Shown in pieces: positions 1 to 6,988 of a stretch of DNA of 8,779 nucleotides (position 1 is the first letter of the stretch; every line of letters begins with the position of its first letter). Location: NCBI GenBank assembly GCA_035687895.1, contig DASRUE010000001.1, positions 1-8,779 on the forward strand, written 5' to 3'. A model generated the notes under the pieces. It ran no database searches, was not told the DNA's origin, and saw only the letters and a list, made by a program, of their open reading frames with translations. The stretch is from JAERML01 sp035687895 (lineage in GTDB: Bacteria > Bacteroidota > Ignavibacteria > UBA10030 > UBA6906). The translations under genes and the position numbers were made by a program.

Positions 1-1
1 C

Positions 2-151
2 ATGAAGCTTCTCGAATCTCAACAGCATCTGCTGTCCGAGCTGTACGAATGGAAGAAATCGCGTGAGCGGACCGACAAAGCGGATATAACCACAAGCGAA
101 GATGTAACCGTCGAGCACTACGACGTGCTGGCAGGGAAGAGCTTTAAGTGA
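2..151 (+). CDS. C-terminal end of an unidentified protein (probably 5'-truncated by the window)
   Basis: An open frame enters from the left edge and stops at TGA 149-151. The first ATG in frame is at position 2 and would give 49 residues beginning MKLLESQQHL. Because the frame is still open at position 1, this is most simply the tail of a longer protein. The tail is charged and polar, with a helical-looking stretch (QQHLLSELYEWKKSRERTDK), and ends in AGKSFK. I do not recognise a family. The next gene starts 13 bases downstream with its own Shine-Dalgarno, so the two are probably cotranscribed. No function can be assigned. Confidence 0.5.
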   Translation: MKLLESQQHLLSELYEWKKSRERTDKADITTSEDVTVEHYDVLAGKSFK

Positions 152-164
152 TAAGGATGATGCC

Positions 165-527
165 ATGAATCAAGGAATGACTTCCTCGTTCAGCAATTCG
201 CTTGAAGCGATTACTGCGAGCGCTGAGCAACTTCAGGAGTTTCCCAAATCGAACTTTCATCCCGGCGATTGCCTGATCGTCAAAACGTTCAACTCGACAT
301 ATGTCCTCCGAGCTCAGGACGATGGAAGTTGCCTTGTCTCGGGAGGATGGTTTGACAGTATGGGGCATTCGCCGATGCGAGTTCGCATCAACGGATGCAC
401 ATGGGGGGGGTGCATCATCAAGGTGGATATTGTTGCCGCACTGGGCTTATGTCTGGAGTTTGGCAATCGAGTGACGACAAGCCCGATTCAAAAGATCATA
501 GTAATACCGAGAGAGAGACAAAACTAA
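165..527 (+). CDS. Small hypothetical protein, probably beta-rich
   Basis: This 120-residue protein has no recognised function. The start ATG 165 is preceded by AAGGA at 153-157 with 7-base spacing; the alternative ATG at 177 has its AAGGA directly abutting it and is less likely. There is no signal peptide or membrane helix. After a polar N-terminal stretch (residues 1-30) come alternating hydrophobic segments typical of a compact beta domain: GDCLIVKTFNSTYVLRAQDD, then a glycine/tryptophan-rich middle (SGGWFDSMG, INGCTWGGC), then LCLEFGNRVTTSPIQKIIVI at the C-terminus. It resembles conserved uncharacterised bacterial proteins, but I cannot name a family. Codons for the CTWGGC segment contain a run of eight G (403-410). 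Its TAA stop overlaps an ATG at 527, which opens only a 15-codon frame. Position ahead of the cyclase-like gene suggests the same operon. Confidence 0.8.
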   Translation: MNQGMTSSFSNSLEAITASAEQLQEFPKSNFHPGDCLIVKTFNSTYVLRAQDDGSCLVSGGWFDSMGHSPMRVRINGCTWGGCIIKVDIVAALGLCLEFGNRVTTSPIQKIIVIPRERQN

Positions 528-558
528 TGACCGGAAAAAGCATACTTCGGAATCGACA

Positions 559-1653
559 GTGCAATCTAACGTAGAACAGGGATATCTCGTCCTCGCGGAC
601 ATTTCCGGGTTTACACCTTTCGTTGCTGAAAGCGAGCTAGATCATTCACAGGCAATCCTCAGCGAAATCCTGAAAATCATCGTTAGGAATCTTACACCAG
701 TGCTGACTATCGCCGAAGTCGAGGGAGATGCAGTCTTTGGATATGTTCCTCACCATGGACTCCTTCGCGGCGAGACACTTCTGGAGCTTATCGAGGCGAC
801 GTATGTGGAATTTAGAGACAAGCGGGAATCTTCCCGACGCATGGCGACATGCAGGTGTAAGGCATGTCAGATGATCCCCCGCCTTGATCTGAAATTCGTT
901 ACCCATTTTGGTGAGTACATCCTACAGAGTGCTGCAGGCAAACAAAAGCCCATGGGCTCAAGTGTCAACATAATCCACAGATTGCTCAAAAACAAAGTCA
1001 GCGAGGTCACGGGCTGGCGAGGGTACGCTCTGTTCACCGAAGAAAGTTTGAAGAAGATGGATGTGTACCCCATCAACATCCATACGCAGGTCGAAAGCTA
1101 TGAACATCTCGGCGATGTTAAAACCTATAGCGTTAATCTGGACGATCGTTACGGAGAGCTCACTGAAGAGCGGCTGGTGTTCCTGCAGCCGGAAGATGCG
1201 GATGTCGTGTTCACGACGGAGTACCCTGTTTCAGCTCCCGATCTTTGGGAGTGGCTGCACGATGCCCAGAAACGCACGAGCTGGAGGGTGGGTTCAGCTT
1301 GGCATACGGGAGATCGACCAGAAGGTCGCACCGGACGTGGAGCACGCAACCATTGTTCCAACAGTGACGTGGTTGAGCTTATACTTGACTGGCGTCCATT
1401 CAGCTATTACACCGTAGAACTCATCAAGCCACCCATGAAGGTGACGATGACAGCGGCACTTGAGGCGATTGCAACTGGCACCCGACTCTCATGCGTTTTT
1501 CAGTTCAACGGCCCATTCCCGCGGTGGGTGCGCCGCATCCTGTGCAGGTTCATCGTTACAAGGGGGATGAAGATGAGACAGAGCCTGGAGATATTGGGTC
1601 GTCTTCTCAAAGAGAAAGAAGCAACGCAGGAAGGAGTTGTGATCCCCGTGTGA
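559..1653 (+). CDS. DUF2652 class III cyclase-like domain protein with C-terminal SRPBCC domain
   Basis: This 364-residue soluble protein has two domains. Residues about 8-170 match the DUF2652 type of nucleotide-cyclase-like fold: LVLADISGFTPFV carries the first metal aspartate (D14), EGDAVFGY the second (D57), and SSVNIIHRL supplies the transition-state asparagine and arginine positions (N137, R141). A CRCKAC cysteine cluster (98-103) followed by LDLKF is typical of DUF2652 as I know it. The residues that normally specify purine are changed (Lys position is E53, Asp position is S134), so cyclase activity and substrate are uncertain. Residues about 215-350 look like an SRPBCC/polyketide-cyclase ligand-binding domain. 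GTG 559 is the only usable start: the in-frame stop at 502-504 is upstream and no other ATG/GTG/TTG lies between. The ribosome site is weak. The TGA stop overlaps ATG 1653. Confidence 0.85.
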   Translation: MQSNVEQGYLVLADISGFTPFVAESELDHSQAILSEILKIIVRNLTPVLTIAEVEGDAVFGYVPHHGLLRGETLLELIEATYVEFRDKRESSRRMATCRCKACQMIPRLDLKFVTHFGEYILQSAAGKQKPMGSSVNIIHRLLKNKVSEVTGWRGYALFTEESLKKMDVYPINIHTQVESYEHLGDVKTYSVNLDDRYGELTEERLVFLQPEDADVVFTTEYPVSAPDLWEWLHDAQKRTSWRVGSAWHTGDRPEGRTGRGARNHCSNSDVVELILDWRPFSYYTVELIKPPMKVTMTAALEAIATGTRLSCVFQFNGPFPRWVRRILCRFIVTRGMKMRQSLEILGRLLKEKEATQEGVVIPV

Positions 1654-1739
1654 TGATTGGTCAGACTATATCTCATTATCCCGCTCTTTGGGATTCCGCT
1701 GTTAGGCGGATTCCAGAAAGCGGAATAGGATTCACGTGA
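1653..1739 (+). pseudogene. Aborted kinase start: 28-codon ORF beginning MIGQTISHYP
   Basis: ATG 1653-1655 overlaps the TGA (1651-1653) of the DUF2652 gene. The first nine residues, MIGQTISHY, are the same signature that opens all three full kinases in the window; kinase 3 (6989) is identical over those nine. After the tyrosine the sequence leaves the kinase pattern (PALWDSAVRRIPESG) and stops at TGA 1737-1739. An AAGGAG lies at 1631-1636, 16 bases before the ATG, which is long for direct initiation but compatible with coupling to the upstream gene. It is best read as the 5' remnant of a kinase gene that was deleted or displaced by the palindromic DNA that follows. It could instead be a functional leader peptide. 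Confidence 0.6.
1691..1726. repeat. Palindromic segment in the kinase-remnant spacer
   Basis: ATTCCGC (1693-1699) is the exact inverse complement of GCGGAAT (1720-1726), and TCCGC (1695-1699) also pairs with GCGGA (1706-1710) across a 6-base loop, so two competing stem-loops are possible. The core GGATTCCGC...GGCGGA resembles the stem in the second remnant spacer at 4598-4620. There is no following T run, so it is not an intrinsic terminator. It may belong to a short dispersed intergenic repeat family. Confidence 0.5.
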
Positions 1740-1821
1740 AGCTCGGCGAAGTCCGTCTCTCCGGCAAAGCCGGAGGGCGAGACCTCGTCCCAACTCATTT
1801 CTATTGAAGGACTGGAATACG
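1740..1821. other. Non-coding spacer before kinase 1, with a strong hairpin
   Basis: No open frame of interest is present in these 82 bases. The perfect inverted repeat TCCGGC-AAA-GCCGGA at 1760-1774 extends in RNA to a 9-pair stem (1757-1777) if one U-G pair is allowed. It is followed by CGAGACCTCGTCCC without a T tract, so it is an RNA structure or repeat rather than a simple terminator. AAGGA at 1807-1811 is the ribosome binding site for kinase 1. I see no convincing -10/-35 or Bacteroidota-type promoter. Confidence 0.6.
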
Positions 1822-4494
1822 ATGATAGGTTCTACGATATCTCATTACAAGATTCTGGAGAAGTTAGGCGAGGGCGGCATGGGTGTGGTGTACAAAGCCC
1901 ACGACACCAAGCTCGACCGGTTGGTTGCACTCAAATTCCTGCCCTATCATCTGACATCGAACGAGTCTGAGAAGGCACGATTTCTCCAGGAGGCACGGGC
2001 CGCGTCAGCCCTCAATCATCCAAATGTTTGCATAATCTATCGGATCGAGGAACACGATGGGCAGCAGTTCATCGAGATGGAGTTTGTTGATGGCGTGACA
2101 TTGAAGAGAAGGTGTGAGTCATCTCCACTCTCACTCAATGACGCGATGGGTTACGCAATCCAAGTCGGTGAGGCGCTCCAGGAAGCTCACAGCAAGGGCA
2201 TCGTTCATCGGGACATCAAATCCGAGAACGTCATGGTGAACTCCAAGAACCAGATCAAGGTGATGGACTTTGGGCTTGCAAAACTGAAGGGATCTCTGAA
2301 GCTTACCCGAACATCAAGTACCGTTGGCACGTTATCGTACATGGCCCCGGAACAAATCACCGGTGGAGAGGTCGATCACCGCTCGGACATTTTCTCCTTC
2401 GGCGTACTGCTATTCGAAATGCTTACTGGTCACTTTCCGTTCCGCGGTGAGCATGAGGCTGCAATGGTGTACTCGATTGTCAATGAGGAAGCAGAGACTG
2501 CGAGTAAGTATCTTCCGGATTCTTCACCCGAGCTGCTTCACATCTTCAGCAGGTCCCTTGAAAAAGATCCCGATGACAGATACCAATCAGTGGGCGAGAT
2601 GGTGGTTGATCTGCGACGGCTGAAGAAAGAATCCGCGAAGGTCAAACGTCCGTCGTCTGTGCACGAGGCGCATCCACAATTGCCACCTACGCAGAACGCT
2701 CGGTCAACAAGCCCGGCCATCTCATCTAAATCTACCGGGTCGAAGTTGATTGTCGCTGTTGGAATTGTTGCACTGGTAATTGCGGGCCTGGTTGTCGTTT
2801 TCCGTGTTCCATTCGGAAACGAAGCCGGTGTTCAAACTGAAAAGCAAAAGCTGGTGGTTCTTCCGTTCGAGAATCTTGGAAACCCCGACCAGGAGTATTT
2901 TGCCGATGGAATCACCGAAGAGATTACGAGCCGCCTTTCAGGACTTTCAGGGCTTGCTGTTATTGCACGATCAAGCGCGAAGCAGTACAAAAAGACGACA
3001 AAGACTCTGAAGCAAATCGGCGAAGAACTTGGCGTTGGGTATGTGCTCCAGGGATCGATTCGATGGAGCCCATTGCCTGAAGGTGGCTCGCGAGTCCGCA
3101 TCAACCCGGCACTTGTCAAGATCTCCGACGAAACGCAGGTGTGGTCTCAGCCATACGAAGCAGTCATGTCTGATGTTTTCAGACTGCAGTCGGACATTGC
3201 CGCACAGGTTGTGGGTGCACTTGGCATATCGCTGATGCAACCGGAGCGTCGGGCGCTCGAAGCTCCGCTGACGGCTAATTCCGAGGCGTATGACTACTTC
3301 TTGCGCGGCAAGGAGTACTACAATAGGTCCTACAATCAGAAGGACTGGCGCACCAGCGAGCAATTGCTCCGGCGGGCTCTCGAGCTTGATCCACGATTCG
3401 CTGCGGGGCACGCGGTGCTTTCCAAAGTCAATGTGTCCATGTACTGGTTCTTTTATGACCATACGGAGGAGCGTGTCCTCAAAGCAAAGTCCCATGCAGA
3501 ACAAGCTCTGGCTCTCGATCCGTATCTGGCTGATGCACATGGCGCCATGGGGTACTATTACTATCATGGCCGGTTGGAATATGACAAGGCAATTGGAGAA
3601 TTCGAAGCTGCACTCAAGTTGCAGCCAAACAATGTGGATGTCATTGTTGGTATTGCGTCAGTCAGGCGTCGGCAAGGGAGAGCGTCTGAGGCTCTTGACC
3701 ATTTCTTGAAAGCAATAGAGGTAGACCCACGTGCAACGACGGCCCACTACAATGTGGGGGAGACGTATGGCCTGCTGAGACGATACGCTGATGCAGACCG
3801 GAATTACTCCCGTGCGATCTCCCTGGCACCTGATGGGGCGTTTCCCTATATCTCCAAAGCGTGGAATTACATTTCCTGGACAGGAGATGTTGCAAAGGCG
3901 ATGGCCGTCCTCGACGAAGCAATAAAGAACAACGTTGACACGAAGAGCGAAGTGTTCATGCAGGATTTGGCCACGATCTTGATTCTTTCCGACAGGTTTG
4001 ATGAAGCTCTCAGTCAGCTCTCCTCGGGGCCAAAGCTCTTTTCCGAGAATCAGTTCCAGTTCTCAACGAAGGATCTGCTTACCGCGATTGCCTACAGTAA
4101 TATGGGAAAACCTGAACGTGCACGGCCTTACTACCAATCAGCGACGACGGTACTTGATGAGGAGATCCGCAAGCGTCCCGACGATGCGCGGCTTTATAGC
4201 GCTCTTGGTCTCGCGTTAGCAGGACTTGGAAGAAAAGAAGAGGCAATTCGAGTGGGAAAGCGAGGAGTTGATCTCATGCCTGTGACGAAGGAAGCCTGGC
4301 GCGGCGCCTACCGCGAGTTTGAACTCGCGAAGGTCTACGCCATTGTTGGGGACCAGGAACTCGCAATCGATATCCTTGAACACCTTCTCACGATGCCGTT
4401 TAATGTATCGGCACATTGGCTGCGTCTTGATCCCGTGTGGACGCCTCTGAGAACCAATGCACGGTTTCAGAAACTGATTGCAGAAAGATCATGA
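1822..4494 (+). CDS. Membrane serine/threonine kinase 1 with TolB-like domain and TPR array
   Basis: This 890-residue Hanks-type kinase is predicted to phosphorylate Ser/Thr in the cytoplasm in response to an extracytoplasmic module. Kinase domain, residues 9-270: glycine loop LGEGGMGVV (15-23), VALK lysine K38, helix C E57, HRDIKSEN with catalytic D131 and N136, DFG D149, activation loop with several Thr/Ser, intact APE (175-177) and D189. All key residues are present, so it should be active. A basic, Ser/Pro-rich linker (270-308) leads to one membrane helix (309-329). Residues 343-470 form a TolB-like domain (VVLPFENL, EYFADGITEEI, ELGVGYVLQGSIR). From about 480 to 850 there are repeated TPR units (for example ALELDP, ALALDPYLADAHGAMGYYYY). 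ATG 1822 is chosen over TTG 1804 because its homologues begin MIG and because TTG overlaps the AAGGA site. The stop overlaps ATG 4491. Confidence 0.9.
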   Translation: MIGSTISHYKILEKLGEGGMGVVYKAHDTKLDRLVALKFLPYHLTSNESEKARFLQEARAASALNHPNVCIIYRIEEHDGQQFIEMEFVDGVTLKRRCESSPLSLNDAMGYAIQVGEALQEAHSKGIVHRDIKSENVMVNSKNQIKVMDFGLAKLKGSLKLTRTSSTVGTLSYMAPEQITGGEVDHRSDIFSFGVLLFEMLTGHFPFRGEHEAAMVYSIVNEEAETASKYLPDSSPELLHIFSRSLEKDPDDRYQSVGEMVVDLRRLKKESAKVKRPSSVHEAHPQLPPTQNARSTSPAISSKSTGSKLIVAVGIVALVIAGLVVVFRVPFGNEAGVQTEKQKLVVLPFENLGNPDQEYFADGITEEITSRLSGLSGLAVIARSSAKQYKKTTKTLKQIGEELGVGYVLQGSIRWSPLPEGGSRVRINPALVKISDETQVWSQPYEAVMSDVFRLQSDIAAQVVGALGISLMQPERRALEAPLTANSEAYDYFLRGKEYYNRSYNQKDWRTSEQLLRRALELDPRFAAGHAVLSKVNVSMYWFFYDHTEERVLKAKSHAEQALALDPYLADAHGAMGYYYYHGRLEYDKAIGEFEAALKLQPNNVDVIVGIASVRRRQGRASEALDHFLKAIEVDPRATTAHYNVGETYGLLRRYADADRNYSRAISLAPDGAFPYISKAWNYISWTGDVAKAMAVLDEAIKNNVDTKSEVFMQDLATILILSDRFDEALSQLSSGPKLFSENQFQFSTKDLLTAIAYSNMGKPERARPYYQSATTVLDEEIRKRPDDARLYSALGLALAGLGRKEEAIRVGKRGVDLMPVTKEAWRGAYREFELAKVYAIVGDQELAIDILEHLLTMPFNVSAHWLRLDPVWTPLRTNARFQKLIAERS

Positions 4495-4634
4495 TTGGCA
4501 AGACTGTTTCTCACCATCAAATACTCGAGAAGTTGGGCGAAGGCGGCATGTCCCCAAACGGCCCACGAACTTCCTTTGTGAGTGGTTGCCGTTTTGAGGA
4601 TCCGCCATCCTTTTGGCGGAGGTGCGTTGTATGA
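4491..4634 (+). pseudogene. Aborted kinase start, 47 codons, coupled to both flanking kinase genes
   Basis: The ATG (4491-4493) overlaps the TGA of kinase 1 (4492-4494), and its own TGA (4632-4634) overlaps the ATG of kinase 2 (4631-4633); both are ATGA overlaps. Residues 1-20, MIGKTVSHHQILEKLGEGGM, are the kinase N-terminus through most of the glycine loop. Then the frame departs from the kinase pattern (SPNGPRTSFVSG...) and ends RRCVV, with no catalytic residues. There is no good ribosome site before it, so translation would depend on ribosomes finishing kinase 1. It reads as a kinase gene cut off after about 60 bases whose reading frame still bridges to the next gene. Whether the peptide itself has a role, or only the act of translating it, cannot be decided here. 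Confidence 0.65.
4601..4623 (+). promoter_or_regulatory. Stem-loop overlapping the kinase 2 ribosome binding site
   Basis: TCCGCCA (4601-4607) and TGGCGGA (4614-4620) form a perfect 7-pair stem with a 6-base loop. The last three bases of the stem are the first three of GGAGGT (4618-4623), the strong Shine-Dalgarno of kinase 2, 7-8 bases before ATG 4631. Folding would partly hide the site, while a ribosome translating the 4491-4634 frame would melt the stem. This is a plausible coupling device; the regulatory role is inference. Confidence 0.5.
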
Positions 4635-6970
4635 TAGGCCAGACTATTTCTCGCTATAAGATTCTGGAAAAGCTTGGTGAAGGCGGGATGGGAGTGGTCT
4701 ACAAAGCCGAAGATATCAAACTCGACCGCCTTGTTGCGCTGAAGTTTCTTCCACCACATCTGTCTGCATCTGAACAGGACAAATCACGGTTCATCCAGGA
4801 AGCCAAGGCGGCTTCTGCGTTGAATCATCCAAACGTCTGCACAATCCATGACATTCAGGTGTTCGATGGGCAGACGTTCATCGTCATGGAGTACGTTGAT
4901 GGGAAAACACTTCGCGAATCAAAGCACGGCATCAGCATCAAGCAAGCTGTCGACTTTGTTGCTCAAGTTGCGGAAGGGCTCACAGCGGCACATGAGAAGG
5001 GAATCATTCATCGAGATATCAAGGCCGACAACATCATGGTACGGTCGGATGGCAGAGTCCAGATCATGGACTTCGGACTGGCCAAGCTCCAAGGACCATC
5101 AGCGCTGACCAAAGCCGGCAGCACAATTGGGACAACGGCGTACATGTCACCCGGACAATTGCAGGGTGAGGAAGCTGATCATCGGACCGATATCTTTGCT
5201 CTTGGTGTGGTGATGTATGAACTGTTGTCGGGACAGCTTCCTTTTAAGGGTGCCCATGAGGCAGCGGTGATGTACGAAATCGTGAACGTCGACCCTCAGC
5301 CTATCCAGACAGCAAAACCTGAAGTCGAGCCTGACCTTGAACGCATCGTGATGAAGTGCCTGGAAAAGGATCGCAGCAATCGATATCAATCTGCACGCGA
5401 GGTGGCGGTCGACCTAAAACGCTTCAAACGGGATTTAGAAGGGAAGCGCGGTCTTTCTTCCGCCGCCGGAATGCAGGTACGATCAAAACCGACGAGCCGT
5501 TCGTGGCCGCGTCTTGCAATCCCGATAACAGTTCTGTTGGTGGTTGCTGCTGTCACTTGGTATTTGCTTCAAGGCCGCGGAGAGGCGATTGAGACACTAG
5601 CAGTTTTGCCGTTCGCAAACCTGAGTGCCGATTCAAGCATGGAATACCTCAGCGATGGCATCACGGAATCTCTCATTAACAACCTCTCGCAACTGCCGAA
5701 GTTGAAAGTGATGTCGCGGAGCTCGGTCTTCCGTTTCAAGGGGAACGCGACCGACCCGCAGACAGCGGGCCAGGAACTTGGCGTTCGCGCGGTTCTCCTC
5801 GGGCGCGTGCTGCAGCGCGGTGACAATCTACAGGTACGCGCGGAGTTGATTGACGCCTCAGATAACACACATCTCTGGGGTGAGCAATACAATAGAAAGT
5901 CTGCAGACATCCTGGCCGTACAGGAAGAAATTGCAAAAGAGATTTCGCAGACACTGAGATTGCGTCTCGCCGATAAGGACACTGAACGACTGACCAAACG
6001 TGCGACCGATAATACTGAAGCGTACCAATTGTATCTCAAAGGACGGTATCACTGGAACAAACGCTCGGCTGATGGACTGCGAAGGGGGATTGAGTATTTC
6101 CAGCAGGCAGTTGACCAAGACCCGAAGTATGCCGTTGCATACTCCGGGATGGCTGATGCATATGCTGTCCTCGGATGGTTTGAGTACGGCATTGTCCCTC
6201 CACGTGATGTGTTCCCGAAGGCGAAGGCAGCAGCACGGAAAGCAATAGAGATCGATCCGAATCGTGCGGAGCCTTATGCATCGTTGGGATTGATTAGCAC
6301 AGTTTATGACTATGACTGGTCGTCCAGCGAACAGAACTTTAGTCGTTCCATCGAACTCAATCCCTCCTATGCATCGGCTCATCAATGGTACTCCGAATAT
6401 TTGACTGCCCGCGGACGCTTCGAAGAGGGTGTTGCCGTGATGAAACATGCGCTTGAACTTGATCCTCTTTCGTTGATCATCACTCGTGATGTTGGCTGGA
6501 TGTTGTACTTCGCCCGACGGTATGACGAAGCGATTGAATATTTTCAGAAGGCGTTGGACTTCGATCCGAACTTCATGCGAGCTCATCTGATTCTGGGCCA
6601 GACCTATGTCCATCAAGGTAATCTCGAAAAGGCCATTCCAGAATTTGAAGCGGTGTCGCGTCTATCACAAGGAAGCTTGGGAGCCATCATGCTCGGGTAT
6701 TGTCACGCCAAAGCCGGCAGAATCTCACAGGCAAAAGAGACTCTCCGGGGTTTACTGGTGGTCTCTAAAACGAAGTATGTTCCGGCGGCGGGAATGGCGA
6801 TCCTCTATGCCGGGCTTGGAGAAGATGATCGGGCATTCGAATGGCTCAACAAAGCTCTTGAGGAACGCTCCGGCGCTCTGGCTTACATCAAAGTCGATCC
6901 CTTCTTCGATAGCCTTCGGGCTGACCCGCGATTCGCACAGGTACTGAAAAAAGTAGGTTTGGAAGAATGA
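4631..6970 (+). CDS. Membrane serine/threonine kinase 2 with TolB-like domain and TPR array; APE motif altered
   Basis: This 779-residue protein has the same layout as kinase 1. Kinase domain, residues 9-270: LGEGGMGVV, VALK K38, E57, HRDIKADN with D129 and N134, DFG D147, D187, and R251 near the domain end. The usual APE/SPE at the end of the activation segment reads SPG (173-175), so the glutamate that normally salt-bridges the C-lobe arginine is missing; catalytic residues are intact. One membrane helix follows (about 296-313), then a TolB-like domain (322-450: LAVLPFANL, LSDGITESLI, ELGVRAVLLG) and TPR units to about 750. The C-terminal IKVDPFFDSLRADPRFAQVL resembles the end of kinase 1. 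ATG 4631 has GGAGGT at 4618-4623 and overlaps the preceding stop; TTG 4613 lies inside the hairpin and would add six residues absent from homologues. Kinase 3 starts 18 bases after the stop. Confidence 0.9.
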   Translation: MIGQTISRYKILEKLGEGGMGVVYKAEDIKLDRLVALKFLPPHLSASEQDKSRFIQEAKAASALNHPNVCTIHDIQVFDGQTFIVMEYVDGKTLRESKHGISIKQAVDFVAQVAEGLTAAHEKGIIHRDIKADNIMVRSDGRVQIMDFGLAKLQGPSALTKAGSTIGTTAYMSPGQLQGEEADHRTDIFALGVVMYELLSGQLPFKGAHEAAVMYEIVNVDPQPIQTAKPEVEPDLERIVMKCLEKDRSNRYQSAREVAVDLKRFKRDLEGKRGLSSAAGMQVRSKPTSRSWPRLAIPITVLLVVAAVTWYLLQGRGEAIETLAVLPFANLSADSSMEYLSDGITESLINNLSQLPKLKVMSRSSVFRFKGNATDPQTAGQELGVRAVLLGRVLQRGDNLQVRAELIDASDNTHLWGEQYNRKSADILAVQEEIAKEISQTLRLRLADKDTERLTKRATDNTEAYQLYLKGRYHWNKRSADGLRRGIEYFQQAVDQDPKYAVAYSGMADAYAVLGWFEYGIVPPRDVFPKAKAAARKAIEIDPNRAEPYASLGLISTVYDYDWSSSEQNFSRSIELNPSYASAHQWYSEYLTARGRFEEGVAVMKHALELDPLSLIITRDVGWMLYFARRYDEAIEYFQKALDFDPNFMRAHLILGQTYVHQGNLEKAIPEFEAVSRLSQGSLGAIMLGYCHAKAGRISQAKETLRGLLVVSKTKYVPAAGMAILYAGLGEDDRAFEWLNKALEERSGALAYIKVDPFFDSLRADPRFAQVLKKVGLEE

Positions 6971-6988
6971 CAAGGAATTGAAAAGGGA

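Noticed and set aside
1061..1417. 118-codon plus-strand frame inside the DUF2652 gene
   Set aside because: It is an out-of-frame shadow without recognisable features, while the overlapping frame encodes the conserved cyclase-like and SRPBCC domains.
1757..1777. Intrinsic transcription terminator between the cyclase-like gene and kinase 1
   Set aside because: The stem is strong but is followed by CGAGACCTCG rather than a T run.
1804..1821. TTG 1804 as start of kinase 1
   Set aside because: It overlaps the AAGGA ribosome site, and the paralogues begin at the MIG methionine (ATG 1822).
2971..3567. 198-codon open frame on the minus strand inside kinase 1
   Set aside because: It is antisense to the TolB-like and TPR region, has no recognisable domain, and the plus-strand frame is clearly a conserved protein.
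4437..4490. ATG 4437 as the start of the 47-codon remnant frame
   Set aside because: It would lie inside the C-terminal coding region of kinase 1. The kinase signature begins at ATG 4491, which overlaps the kinase 1 stop.
4613..4630. TTG 4613 as start of kinase 2
   Set aside because: It lies at the edge of the hairpin, has no ribosome site, and would add six residues (MAEVRC) absent from the paralogues. ATG 4631 has GGAGGT at good spacing.
5858..6616. 252-codon open frame on the minus strand inside kinase 2
   Set aside because: It is a shadow of the TolB-like/TPR coding region; the translation shows no domain and the sense frame is unmistakable.
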